Source: Mesorhizobium_L sp035547755
Lineage (GTDB): Bacteria > Pseudomonadota > Alphaproteobacteria > Rhizobiales > Rhizobiaceae
Direction of reading: 5' to 3'
DNA: 64,000 nt
NCBI GenBank assembly: GCA_035547755.1
Contig: DASZUG010000090.1
Location: 1-64,000, forward strand
Positions 1-8,919 of this stretch are shown here, one piece after another. A program made the position numbers and the translations under genes. The stretch's first letter is position 1. Each line of letters opens with the position of its first letter. Below the pieces are notes generated by a model. That model was not told where the DNA came from. It ran no database searches and worked only from the letters and a program-made list of their open reading frames with translations.

Positions 1-226
1 GCTCGACTGTGAGAGTGCCGTAGCGACCAATCACGAGGAAACGCCGCGGCGCCGAGCGACCACCGCCATCGACGCGGTATCTGACAATGAACGTCTTGGT
101 GCCGCTCTTTTCGACCCGCACTCCGAACCCTGCGAGTTCCAGGTCCCAGAGGTCATATCTGGCGTCTCGCTTTACGGCTTTCTCGACCACGGTCTTGGTC
201 AGCCGAATGCTCGATGATCGATCCAT
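1..226 (-). CDS. Tyrosine recombinase (integrase), N-terminal part, cut by window edge
   Basis: Reading leftward from an ATG at 226, the translation begins MDRSSSIRLTKTVVEKAV and continues through a segment with the pattern LAGFGVRVEKSGTKTF and IVRYR. This is the N-terminal arm-binding domain (DUF4102/Arm-DNA-bind_3 type) of tyrosine integrases that insert in tRNA genes. A good ribosome site (GGAGACGG) stands before the ATG. Only about 75 residues are in the window; the catalytic domain would lie to the left. The gene starts about 190 bp from the tRNA-Gly attachment core at 420-437 and reads away from it, the same geometry as the complete integrase at 12726-13991. I infer that it belongs to a second element lying to the left at the same tRNA. 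Confidence 0.8.
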   Translation of the reverse strand, partial: MDRSSSIRLTKTVVEKAVKRDARYDLWDLELAGFGVRVEKSGTKTFIVRYRVDGGGRSAPRRFLVIGRYGTLTVE

Positions 227-251
227 CGGGCCGTCTCCGTTTTCACTTTTC

Positions 252-292
252 GGTGGACACCACTCTAGAATGGTGTCCACATGGTGTCCACC
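252..292. repeat. Inverted and direct GGTGGACACC repeats upstream of the left integrase
   Basis: The sequence ggtggacacca (252-262) is followed by its reverse complement tggtgtccac at 271-280 and again tggtgtccacc at 282-292. This gives an inverted repeat plus a tandem direct repeat with 11-bp periodicity. The position between an integrase start and its attachment core suits arm-type recombinase or excisionase binding sites, or an operator for the integrase promoter. That role is inference; the repeat itself is read directly. Confidence 0.6.
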
Positions 293-419
293 GTGAAGAA
301 AAAATCGAGCGTGGCGAAGCGAAGTGAGGCGAAGGTGATGTGTATTAAGACACTGAAAATAATCGATTTCGTACAAAATGGTCGAAAGCCAGAAAAGCCG
401 GTAGTAGCTATACAACAAC

Positions 420-465
420 CTTGCCAAGGTTGGGGTCGAGGGTTCGAATCCCTTCGCCCGCTCCA
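420..465 (+). other. 3' fragment of tRNA-Gly(GCC): attachment site (left att of the 13.8-kb element)
   Basis: From 420 the sequence matches the anticodon loop (TTGCCAA), variable loop, T arm (with GGTTCGAATCC) and acceptor end CGCCCGCTCCA of a bacterial tRNA-Gly(GCC). The CCA ends at 465. Upstream of about 414 the match to a tRNA stops: there is no D arm or 5' acceptor strand. It is therefore a duplicated 3' part, not a working tRNA gene. Positions 420-437 (cttgccaaggttggggtc) recur exactly at 14174-14191. Crossover at the anticodon loop of a tRNA, with the 3' part carried by the element, is well known for tyrosine integrases. Confidence 0.85.
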
Positions 466-811
466 GTTTTCCTTAAATTTGAATGGCTTAGGGCTCGGGG
501 GTATCCGGGCCTTTTTGCTGCTTGGGCGCCGGGGAGCGGGCGGGGGAGTTTTGCCTATGTCGGCAACCCGATTTGATTGCGATGCGCGCAGAGCCAGTAT
601 GAGTAGACCGCGTGTGGCCTGCTGCCACTCCTTTGATCCTGCGACACCACTAGAAGCCTTCAGTTCGGAGTTTGCCTAATCGACACGGCACCCACCGGAC
701 CGCCCCCATCAATGGGTTCTCTCGATCAAGCGAGGAGATGGTCCCGTGGATGGAGGGATGCACCAGAAAATTGCACATTTGTGCTCCCGTTCGCAGCAAC
801 ACGGAACCTGT
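466..811. other. 346-bp stretch without a supported gene
   Basis: This stretch lies between the tRNA-Gly remnant and the 3' end of the defence operon. Open frames here have no recognisable domain and no ribosome site. Nothing but the end of the leftward operon and the inner flank of the attachment site can be assigned. Confidence 0.5.
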
Positions 812-1519
812 CTAACTAGGCACCATCTTCTGCAAGCGATCGATATCCTCGTCTATTGAAGCAACTAACATGCTCGACATTTTGACCATTGCCGTTAGTC
901 GCTCGCGCCGGTTCTGAAGAGCCTCTATGGCCCTCGTAATCCCCTCTAGCTTCCTTTGTTCTTCGTTCTGCTTCTCACCATCTACTACAACTCTCACCAG
1001 TCGCGTCATCGGAATGTCCACATCAAGGGATTCTGCTAGGTCGAACCACTCACGCTTATCCTCGACGAGGTCGCTTGCAGCTTTCCGAAGGGACATGCTG
1101 ACTAGCAAGCGCGCCGAATAGTCGATGCCTTGCGCCAGTTCCATCCACTGCCTCGTCTCCTCATCCATTTCTGATGACGAAAGTAGCATCTGGGCTTCAG
1201 AATGATAAAAGTATGCTCTGTTGTCCGGATCGAGCGATCGGATGACCGCTAGAAGCGGCTCTACGTCCGCGAAAGGTCGATGTCCTCTGGGAAAAAAGCT
1301 AATATGCTCCCAGAGTTCTAGAATCGCATTGCGGCAACGGTCTTCAATATCGGCTTTTTCTCGACCTTCCGCCTCTTCTACCGCTTGCATCAATTCTGCA
1401 ACGTGATGAGCCATCCAACGACCTAAGGTATCAACCGTCTGGTCTAGGTCTAACGCCTTGACGAGCAGTTTTCCGAGCTCAAGAACATCTCTAGAGCGTT
1501 TCAATTCTTCCTTCAGCAT
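812..1519 (-). CDS. avs3b: Small partner protein of the Avs-type defence NTPase (Avs3b-like)
   Basis: 235 residues from ATG 1519; a TTG at 1522 is the alternative start. The predicted protein is almost entirely helical and charged, with no transmembrane segment and no catalytic motif that I can see. The last 50 residues look like a coiled coil (EEQRKLEGITRAIEAL followed by RERLTAM). The gene overlaps the 3' end of the large STAND gene by 29 bp, so the two are translationally coupled. Type 3 AVAST systems consist of a large nuclease/ATPase (Avs3a) followed or preceded by a small protein (Avs3b). Assignment as the Avs3b counterpart rests on this neighbourhood and size, not on recognised sequence motifs. 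Its third codon positions are visibly richer in A/T than the catabolic genes to the right. Confidence 0.55.
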   Translation of the reverse strand: MLKEELKRSRDVLELGKLLVKALDLDQTVDTLGRWMAHHVAELMQAVEEAEGREKADIEDRCRNAILELWEHISFFPRGHRPFADVEPLLAVIRSLDPDNRAYFYHSEAQMLLSSSEMDEETRQWMELAQGIDYSARLLVSMSLRKAASDLVEDKREWFDLAESLDVDIPMTRLVRVVVDGEKQNEEQRKLEGITRAIEALQNRRERLTAMVKMSSMLVASIDEDIDRLQKMVPS

Positions 1520-4500
1520 CAATTAGCACCACCAAGGTATATGGAGGGAGGTATTCAGAAGATTCTTCCTGCCGCCGACGATACGAATCTCGTCTAAAAT
1601 CCCGTCTGATCTGAACTTCAAGGATAATGTTCATTCCGAGGGGCGAAAGCCACCGCGTGAGGGCCTCTTCGTTAGCGACCATTCGCGAGCCAATTTCAGG
1701 ACTCATGAATTCATTCTTCGTGGACTTGCGGCCCCACGCACGTGAACGCAGCACCGGTTGATCATCCGATGACGTGCGCCATAGTCGGCGTTCAGAGTCG
1801 GAATGCAGTCCGACTAAATCAGAGAACCATTTTGCAGGGCGGATAGGAGGATAACCAACGTCGCCAGCCCAAGGATCACGTTCGTCAATCCCGTGCTCTC
1901 TAGAAGTTTCCCAAATCCAACCTTTCAGCTGATACTGCCCAAAATCGATCTCTAGATCATTGCCGCTTGGAGGAATGCGATAGCCATGAGGATCTCCTAT
2001 CGTTTGAAGGGCGCGTAAGAGAGAATGTCCCCGGTCGGAGTTTACAAGCGCACTCGATATCGTAATGTGCTCCTCTTGATCGCCTTCTGCGTGATTCCAA
2101 CTGCCCCATACGCAAATGCCATCTTCTTCGGGCCTGAGCGCGTCGAGAAGATCATTTTTAGTGATCGAGAAGCGCCACGCGTCATCCTCCTTCTGTGATT
2201 TCCAGTTCGCCGCTTCAGTGGGTACAGGGTCTCGACGATCAGCTAACCAGAGGCCATCTGACCGGGTAATCTCATGTCTAGCGATCCACTCAACAAACTC
2301 GTCAGAATACTCGCTGTGCTGATGTCTTTGAACCGTATCGATCAACTCACCTGCTACCACCATCATGGAGTGATAAGAGTGGTAAAAAGATAGGTCCTCT
2401 GCTTGAGGATAGGAGCCGTGAGAGTGCGTTGTTTCATAGTCACCATATAGCCTACGATGATGCCTAGGGTCGCCTTTCGCGCCCCCCTGATCGTAAATGC
2501 CCATATCTTCGCGTAGGAAGCGAGTTGCGCGATGTTCTATTTCCTTGGGGCCGAATGCAAAAATCCTCCCCAAACTTTCAAACCAATAGCGGGATATGTC
2601 GTAGCTAAAGTAGAATTCTCTCTCGTCATCTTCTGGTCTAGGTGTAGAGACCACAAGATCGCGCTGGTAGGCGTCTGAAATCAGCAGTTCGTGCTTGGAA
2701 ACGTTGATAGCTCGAAGGCGATCGCTTTCTTTTCTCGAAAGTTCGATGCTCCCGTGCTCATGAAGTGCGAGCAGAATGTCTGCGCTGATCCCGCGGAGCA
2801 TGAGATGACGCTCCGATTCACAGCAGGCTAGGCGAATAAAATTCTCAAATCGAAGAACTGACTTCGAGCCACCGAGTTTGAGCGCCCTTCGCAATGCGAT
2901 CAACAGCCAAAGTTTGGCACTCAGATTGTAGAACGGAAGGCTCACGTCATGAAATGGAGCGGAATCGGTACCGTTGGCAAATAACGACAACGGCTCAAGA
3001 ATATCGAGTCTCTCGAAAGCGCAAAGCAAGCCAACCACATGAGCCGCCTGCCAGCGTTCCGGTGTCTGGGGAGACCCGAGGGCAACCCATATGTAGCCTG
3101 CGAGCGATGTAACAGTTTCATCCGGTGGGCGTAATTTTGGAGACCAGTCTCCATCGCCATCCTGCTCGGTCATGTCGACCTCGAGCAACTGCAGTCCGAA
3201 GGTAAGCGCGGCTGCGGCCTGTTGCGCATCAAGCGTCGGCGCTATCAATCCGACGAGAGAAAACAACCGCCCAGACCCGAGAATTAGTGGATTCTCCGCA
3301 CTGGCTTCTACAACCCACGCATATATCTGGCGCTCGTTGATGCCAGTACATCGAGCGATGACTTCGTAGGGCAAGGCTTGGTAATATCTGGATTTGGCAA
3401 TCTCGTAAAAATTGGCTTTGCATACCTCCTCAGTAATCGTTCGAAGCGACCTGCGAATATGGTTGCGGGCTACCCAATTGCTCGGCACTGCCTCGAAGAG
3501 GCCGCGAAATTCATACAGGTCAAAATCACTAACGGAGAAGATCGCTTTTAGCGCGTTGGGTTCGGCGCCCCGGGGGACGCGCCCGAAAAACTCTGTAGCA
3601 AACTGTCCGACATAGAATGGCGGACTGCCAGCTCTAAACCGCCTGTACGCACTTTGAACGGACTCAGAGGACGACACATCTAAATTCTCAAATATGTCAT
3701 CCCATTCTTTTGGCGGATCAGGCTTCGATTCATAACTCGTGTGCGGGCTGCTGTTGCGTCGTTGCTCGCGCTCCTGAGAGCTTCTCGCCCGCCCTTTGAG
3801 GTCTTCGAAATCGAAATCAGACCATCCGTTCTTCTTGGCAAGAGCTTCAAGCTCCTCAAGGTCTTTCGGAGTTGGTTCCGAAATGGCGATATATCGCAAC
3901 GAGCGTTCAAAAAGTGCCCTCCTCTCTTGCGCGTGATCCGCCGCTGCAGTCGCCGCTTGAACCATTGCGGCAGCGGGCCAGTGGTATTGAAATCCAATGA
4001 GCGCTAATGCAGCGCGAGGATCAATCGCCGTCGATTTCACCAGCTGCTCAATTGCATGCGGAAAAATCCGATTCTCCCAGCCGAAAGAGCGATCCTTCCA
4101 ACGGCTTAAGATTGCCAAGCTTGAAGCGGGACAAAGGCTAACGAGCGCGTCGATGGTTCCTTCCCAATCAAAGTGTTTGTCACGCGCAACAAAAGCATAG
4201 ACGACCTCGGCGGCCCGAGACAGGCGGTAGGTGAGTTCCGGTTGAGGCACACCAAGTTTGGCAGCTGCAGACGCAAGCTCCAAAAAGGATGACCACCGAT
4301 CCAGATTCTCTTGGCCGATGCGCCCAGCAACCTCTACGGCCTTGTCAAAATAGTGCTCGGCTTCTGGAGGGCTTAGAGTGAAAATTGCGCGCGCGATTTC
4401 AATATACGTTTCGACCTTCTGTTCGGCATCCATGCGATCTTGGTCAATGATATCGAATGCTTCCTGTGCGAAGTCATAGGCGTATTCGGCGAATATCTTA

Positions 4501-7500
4501 GAATTGGCGCACAGTTGCGTAAGTCGCGTTAAAGCTGGTGTAAAAAGACGCTGTTTCAGCGAGTCCTTCCATTGAATAAACCTGTCAATTCTTTCGGCAG
4601 TTGGATCGGTCATCAAAAGAGTCTCAAGCCAAAGCCGCGAAATCTCCTTTGATGTGAAGCGGTCGTCCCTAGTGTAGTAGCCGACACCCTTGCGATACTC
4701 TGAGTGGCAGAGCTCGATTGCTTGGTCGAGATGCGTAGGTTCCACCTGCCCGAGAAGCGCTCTTACCCAAAGCTTGTGCCAGGCTAGAACAGCTCCGATA
4801 TCCTCATTAAATTCTCGTGCCTCGGTGGTTTGAGAGTTGCGATCTTTCTCAAGCTGCTTTTTGACCTCTGGCTTCGCAAAATCTAAAACTTCCACAGACT
4901 GCCCCCTTAGGGCAGCCCTCAGACAGACCGCGCGAACCAAAGTGAAGCGGGGCTCATCCGAATGGCGGCCGAAGTAGTATCGTTCGGGCGGTGGTATGTA
5001 GAGATCGAGAACGCTTGCGATTTCGAGATGTTCGGCTGCGCCCTGGACGACTGCCGATTGTACGAGCGAGTTGACTACAGAAAGGATTGGCTCCTCATAC
5101 GAAGGCTCCATCCGATATTTTCTTATTTGCCTATGGTATTTTTTCAGACCGTCAAAGGCGGCTTTGACGGTCGGAGCGTCCAGATATTTTAGTACGCGCG
5201 CTTCAGCGTTAATTGCCGCAAATAGGATGCAGGGGTTCTCCAGCGAGCATTTAGCAACGGCACTAATCAGAACATGCTCTCCGAGATCGACCAAGCGTTT
5301 AAAAACGATTGAGCCTACTCGAAAGGCTACACTACGAGGTCGCCAACTCTGAAGTTCATCGACAAGCGCTTTCGGGCCATTAAGATAAAGCTGACATAGC
5401 GCGATTTCCGCGATGTCTGCGTCACTTAATTCTTGTTTCTTGCGTTCGCTTTTCGATAATCTCGCCCAACTGTGTACCCATCTATGAGAGAGGCGGAGGT
5501 AGCTCCGAGATTCTGCCAGTGTCTCCGCGCATCCCGACAGTAGGCAAGCTTCGTATGCGTGGTGCCCACCGTGCCAGCTCACCGAAAAAGACTTCTGTGC
5601 GACGATTTCCCTGAGCCTATGGGCGGGTAGCAGATGCGAGATTAGGTCAGTATTTGATTGGATCAACGCTTCCTGGCGGTCGCTGCCTGCCGTTTCACCT
5701 CCGGCCTTCAAAGCTAGCTTTGCAGCGTCCTCGTACTGTTTCTTTCGAAGCGCTGCCTTCAATGCAAACTGTAAGCGCTGCAAGGATGAGTTGCGCCTTT
5801 CGACGGGGCTATGGTTAGGAAGGTCATCATCTTGCAGAACGAGTTCTACGAGCTCCGCATATAGCCCCGCCTCAAGCATCAGTTGAGGCAACGCGGCAGC
5901 CACATAGCTGCTGGTCAATGCGAGAGGCTTTATAGTTGCAACGAATGCCGCGAGCTTGGCCTTCTCGGGCGTATAGGTTTCTCGAAACCACGTCTCGGAT
6001 GGCTCATCAAAAAACTGTACCGCTTCGCCGACGAGCGACAGCGGCCGCCCTAAGTCCACGATGAAGCTCCTGATAGCGCTTTTGTCTAAGCCAGAAACCA
6101 AGGACAGGACATCAATCGGAATAAAGGGTCGCAGCGCTGCCATGGCTTCGCATAGAGCTTGTAGTTGCTGCGCCTCCACTTTTGGAACGCGATCGATCAA
6201 TTGAGCAATAGATTGAGCGAATATGTTGCGGATCGTGTCTTCAACGGTAGTCGGATTTGGTCCTAACATGAGCAGGGTGTCCGACAGGCTGAGCCCTCGA
6301 CTCATTGCTGTGGCTTGAACGCGCGGATTTTGTGAGGTTATGCGATGGAATTCGCGGACGTCGTGTGTGGTCGCCTCAGGAAACGTGTTTAACAAAAGCC
6401 TTTCAGTTTCCGCTTGAGAGAATGATCGCAGAACCAAATCAATATAATGGCCTGGAGGGTCTAGTTTATTAATCCTGTGCGAGCGACATAGGAATACACA
6501 CTCTACTCCTCCTGGCAGTTTCTGACGGATAAGGTCTTTGGCGAAGCTAGCACGCTCTTGGTACTCTTCCGCTGCCATCTCCGCGTTGTCTGCGGCATCT
6601 ATTAGCAGGACCAATCTTGCGTCTGGATTGTAGCCTCTCAGTATCTCAATTGATTGCTTCAGGCGATATCTGAAAGCCCTAAGATAGTCCTCGGGTCTCG
6701 CGTGAGGGGAAGGGATCAGCGGGTGGCATAATTGCAGCGAGGCAAGCTCGTTTGCCATCTGGACAAGCGCGACGCGGTGTTCGTCCCTCCGCTCTGTCGC
6801 GGTGCGATATTCGCCATTGCCAAAGCAATCATATAGTATGGCGACTGAGTGATCTGTTGCTCGTCGACGTAGCTTGTTTGCGATAGCAGATTTACCGACG
6901 CCTCCCTCGGCATGTATGATTACCGGGCGACCTTCCGCTGCCAAAATTGCGGACCAGAAATCGTCTTCCTGTTCTCGTGCAAAATGCGCCTCTCCCTCCT
7001 CGATCAAGCAAGGAGCTGGGAAGAGCTCGTCCTCATCAGTGTTCAGAAATCGCAGGACATCTTCGCGAGTAATTTCTGGATTGTTCGCGTTCTGAGGCAG
7101 GGCTTTGTCGATGACCAATCGCCAAAGTTGATCCGCTACTTCCTTATCGGACCCAACAATGTAGCCACTTAACTCCTCAATTAGGATGCTGCGCTGCTTC
7201 CAATGAGCTTCATTTGTGTCGTCGATGCGAAAATTCGCTAGAAAATCAAGAGCGAGACTGTCGTCATCTGTTCCGATGTATCGCTTTATTTGCGCCCATT
7301 GCTCCGCATCAGTTGGCTCAAGGCTCCGCTGCTTTATTCTCCCAAAGAGATCATGAATGCCCGTGGCGACAGGGCGATTGGTGATGTACGTAAATTCAAC
7401 AGTTTGATTGTTTTCGTTAGAAACGTTTTCTAGAAAAACTTGATACCTCTTATAAAATCCAGCCAAAGTTTTTCTTAGGGCGCTTAGTGTCCATGGCACT

Positions 7501-7769
7501 ACCGTCTGATATGAATGCTTAAGTTGATGATAAGATATTTTGCTGGCATGGCTTATTCGGCGGTCTCCATAGTATTCGGCGATATCAACGACTTCTTCAC
7601 CGGTTCCATTATTTTCGGAAGACGTTTCATCGCTGGATACACCTTCTATCGTAATGCAGGCTAGTGATGAACCGGGATCAATCAGTCCAAGGCAGCGTCG
7701 CGCGGCCCACCGATAGTGAAATTGGTCGCCAGCCCTTGTGTGCCGGACATTGTCAGATTTTTGCGCCAT
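1491..7769 (-). CDS. avs3a: Giant STAND NTPase with N-terminal Cap4/DUF4297-like nuclease (AVAST type 3-like antiphage sensor)
   Basis: 2092 residues. The N-terminal ~200 residues carry GDQFHYRWAARRCL (about 14-27) and later ISYHQLKHS (about 78-86). The QLK at 82-84 fits the QxK variant of a PD-(D/E)xK nuclease, as in Cap4/DUF4297 effectors. A P-loop follows, HAEGGVGKSAIA, with K293, and a Walker B-like RLVLLIDAAD at about 385-394; this is a STAND-type NTPase. The remaining ~1500 residues are a helical, TPR-like repeat region, the part that in known Avs proteins senses phage terminase or portal. Order, size and the small downstream partner match Avs3a. In characterised Avs3 the sensor binds the large terminase subunit, oligomerises and activates DNA cleavage. 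Which phage protein this one senses is unknown. The start overlaps an upstream frame by 17 bp. Confidence 0.75.
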   Translation of the reverse strand: MAQKSDNVRHTRAGDQFHYRWAARRCLGLIDPGSSLACITIEGVSSDETSSENNGTGEEVVDIAEYYGDRRISHASKISYHQLKHSYQTVVPWTLSALRKTLAGFYKRYQVFLENVSNENNQTVEFTYITNRPVATGIHDLFGRIKQRSLEPTDAEQWAQIKRYIGTDDDSLALDFLANFRIDDTNEAHWKQRSILIEELSGYIVGSDKEVADQLWRLVIDKALPQNANNPEITREDVLRFLNTDEDELFPAPCLIEEGEAHFAREQEDDFWSAILAAEGRPVIIHAEGGVGKSAIANKLRRRATDHSVAILYDCFGNGEYRTATERRDEHRVALVQMANELASLQLCHPLIPSPHARPEDYLRAFRYRLKQSIEILRGYNPDARLVLLIDAADNAEMAAEEYQERASFAKDLIRQKLPGGVECVFLCRSHRINKLDPPGHYIDLVLRSFSQAETERLLLNTFPEATTHDVREFHRITSQNPRVQATAMSRGLSLSDTLLMLGPNPTTVEDTIRNIFAQSIAQLIDRVPKVEAQQLQALCEAMAALRPFIPIDVLSLVSGLDKSAIRSFIVDLGRPLSLVGEAVQFFDEPSETWFRETYTPEKAKLAAFVATIKPLALTSSYVAAALPQLMLEAGLYAELVELVLQDDDLPNHSPVERRNSSLQRLQFALKAALRKKQYEDAAKLALKAGGETAGSDRQEALIQSNTDLISHLLPAHRLREIVAQKSFSVSWHGGHHAYEACLLSGCAETLAESRSYLRLSHRWVHSWARLSKSERKKQELSDADIAEIALCQLYLNGPKALVDELQSWRPRSVAFRVGSIVFKRLVDLGEHVLISAVAKCSLENPCILFAAINAEARVLKYLDAPTVKAAFDGLKKYHRQIRKYRMEPSYEEPILSVVNSLVQSAVVQGAAEHLEIASVLDLYIPPPERYYFGRHSDEPRFTLVRAVCLRAALRGQSVEVLDFAKPEVKKQLEKDRNSQTTEAREFNEDIGAVLAWHKLWVRALLGQVEPTHLDQAIELCHSEYRKGVGYYTRDDRFTSKEISRLWLETLLMTDPTAERIDRFIQWKDSLKQRLFTPALTRLTQLCANSKIFAEYAYDFAQEAFDIIDQDRMDAEQKVETYIEIARAIFTLSPPEAEHYFDKAVEVAGRIGQENLDRWSSFLELASAAAKLGVPQPELTYRLSRAAEVVYAFVARDKHFDWEGTIDALVSLCPASSLAILSRWKDRSFGWENRIFPHAIEQLVKSTAIDPRAALALIGFQYHWPAAAMVQAATAAADHAQERRALFERSLRYIAISEPTPKDLEELEALAKKNGWSDFDFEDLKGRARSSQEREQRRNSSPHTSYESKPDPPKEWDDIFENLDVSSSESVQSAYRRFRAGSPPFYVGQFATEFFGRVPRGAEPNALKAIFSVSDFDLYEFRGLFEAVPSNWVARNHIRRSLRTITEEVCKANFYEIAKSRYYQALPYEVIARCTGINERQIYAWVVEASAENPLILGSGRLFSLVGLIAPTLDAQQAAAALTFGLQLLEVDMTEQDGDGDWSPKLRPPDETVTSLAGYIWVALGSPQTPERWQAAHVVGLLCAFERLDILEPLSLFANGTDSAPFHDVSLPFYNLSAKLWLLIALRRALKLGGSKSVLRFENFIRLACCESERHLMLRGISADILLALHEHGSIELSRKESDRLRAINVSKHELLISDAYQRDLVVSTPRPEDDEREFYFSYDISRYWFESLGRIFAFGPKEIEHRATRFLREDMGIYDQGGAKGDPRHHRRLYGDYETTHSHGSYPQAEDLSFYHSYHSMMVVAGELIDTVQRHQHSEYSDEFVEWIARHEITRSDGLWLADRRDPVPTEAANWKSQKEDDAWRFSITKNDLLDALRPEEDGICVWGSWNHAEGDQEEHITISSALVNSDRGHSLLRALQTIGDPHGYRIPPSGNDLEIDFGQYQLKGWIWETSREHGIDERDPWAGDVGYPPIRPAKWFSDLVGLHSDSERRLWRTSSDDQPVLRSRAWGRKSTKNEFMSPEIGSRMVANEEALTRWLSPLGMNIILEVQIRRDFRRDSYRRRQEESSEYLPPYTLVVLIDAEGRIETL

Positions 7770-8196
7770 CGATCCGCCGCCAGTGAATCCGAATCTCGAA
7801 GCTTGTGACCCACTCTATCAGATTCGGTTCGTCACTTAGCGTATTCTGGAGCTGCGATACGTTGCTTTCAGAGCACCTCATGGCGGCTTGGTGGCGCCAT
7901 CGAGATTGAGCAAGGAGATTGTGGAGCGCGTCACGCTGTCCGTGGCCTTCGAACGCTTCTTCGAGGCACGCAGCAAGATGTCGCCGCACGCTGTGACCAA
8001 TTGCGGGCGCACTGCCAAGCTCTGCCTCAAGGCTTGGACACCAATAAACGCGATCACTCGGCAGATGGTCCTCAAGCGTAATCGGGAGTCTTCGGCAGAA
8101 GTGGACCGGACCACCGCAAACAAAGTCTTTCGCATCTGCGGTCGGTCTCCAATTTGGCCGCTGCGATACATGATTAGTTCCCCCAAACCGGCGCAA
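7753..8196 (-). CDS. Possible hypothetical gene overlapping the Avs start
   Basis: A 147-codon frame from a TTG at 8196 ends 17 bp inside the STAND gene (TGA at 7753-7755), an arrangement typical of coupled genes in an operon. The middle and end (EDHLPSDRVYWCPSLEAE and LIEWVTSFEIRIHW) look protein-like. However, the start is weak and competing frames on both strands (a 102-codon minus frame from 8186, and a plus frame from 7888) have similar codon bias, so I cannot decide which is real. No known domain is recognised. It could be a third component of the defence operon or a decayed remnant. Confidence 0.35.
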   Translation of the reverse strand: MRRFGGTNHVSQRPNWRPTADAKDFVCGGPVHFCRRLPITLEDHLPSDRVYWCPSLEAELGSAPAIGHSVRRHLAACLEEAFEGHGQRDALHNLLAQSRWRHQAAMRCSESNVSQLQNTLSDEPNLIEWVTSFEIRIHWRRIDGAKI

Positions 8197-8270
8197 GTTT
8201 TGACGCAGGGGCAGGCGCGGTATCGCGAGCAGCGACCGCGGACGATAGTGACCGCGCAGGACCCGCGATG

Positions 8271-8558
8271 CTATCGCGCGATATAGTTCCTAACGCGTCT
8301 CCACTTGCCCTGTTCGAAGCTGTCGCTGTACCGCCACGCGCGGTCCTCGTTGATGAAAGCCATCTCTTCGGCCTGGTCCCCATAACGGGCGAACATTTCG
8401 GACGCGATGGCCTCGATCTCGGCTTCGGGAATCAAGCGCGGCCGTATCTGCCCCTGCCAGATCTCCCACCCGATCGCGCCGACTATCGGGCTGATCGCCA
8501 GAATCAGCAGGGCCCAGCCGATAACGGTTAGCAGGAAATCCTGGATCGTTTGCAGCAT
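8271..8558 (-). CDS. Small single-pass membrane protein, hypothetical
   Basis: 95 residues. Residues 6-31 form one strong hydrophobic helix (FLLTVIGWALLILAISPIVG). The remaining soluble tail is acidic then basic, ending GKWRRVRNYIAR. A ribosome site (GAGGGG) precedes the ATG at 8558. The gene is divergent from the XRE regulator at 8677. Similar short anchored proteins occur in mobile elements, but I do not recognise a function. Candidate roles are a superinfection or lysis-like factor, or a membrane effector linked to the XRE gene; both are guesses. Confidence 0.65.
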   Translation of the reverse strand: MLQTIQDFLLTVIGWALLILAISPIVGAIGWEIWQGQIRPRLIPEAEIEAIASEMFARYGDQAEEMAFINEDRAWRYSDSFEQGKWRRVRNYIAR

Positions 8559-8676
8559 CCCATCACCCCTCTGCTACAGCTGGGATGATGATTATCGTCT
8601 ACATCCTCTGATCCAAAGCGAATTGTGACTCATAGTCCGTGGGCCAATCGTCTACGCGACCGCCTCTATTTCCGAC

Positions 8677-8919
8677 ATGGAGGATGTTCGACAGATATTG
8701 GCCACGAACATGCGCCTCGCGCGCATCGCCGCCGGCATTTCGCAAGAGGAGCTTGCCCACCGGGCTGGTATCGACCGAACCTATGTGTCGGGCATTGAGC
8801 GCGGGAAACGCAACCCGACGATTACGGTGGTCGCCCGTTTCGCGGAGGCGCTGGGCACGACGACGGCTAATATGCTGGCGCAGGATGCCTATGCCCGGGG
8901 TGGCCGGCGGAAGCCCTGA
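8677..8919 (+). CDS. XRE-family helix-turn-helix regulator
   Basis: 80 residues, essentially one Cro/CI-type DNA-binding domain: NMRLARIAAGISQEELA, then RTYVSGIERGKRNPTI for the recognition helix and turn. This small size is common for satellite and prophage repressors and for regulators of restriction or defence loci. It is the only gene in the element clearly transcribed rightward, divergent from the membrane protein. It probably controls the element's own promoters or the defence operon to its left. The start ATG lacks an obvious ribosome site, so the start is less sure than the domain. Confidence 0.85.
   Translation: MEDVRQILATNMRLARIAAGISQEELAHRAGIDRTYVSGIERGKRNPTITVVARFAEALGTTTANMLAQDAYARGGRRKP

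Noticed and set aside
281..679. Open frame across the tRNA-Gly remnant
   Set aside because: It runs through the tRNA fragment and has no protein-like character or ribosome site.
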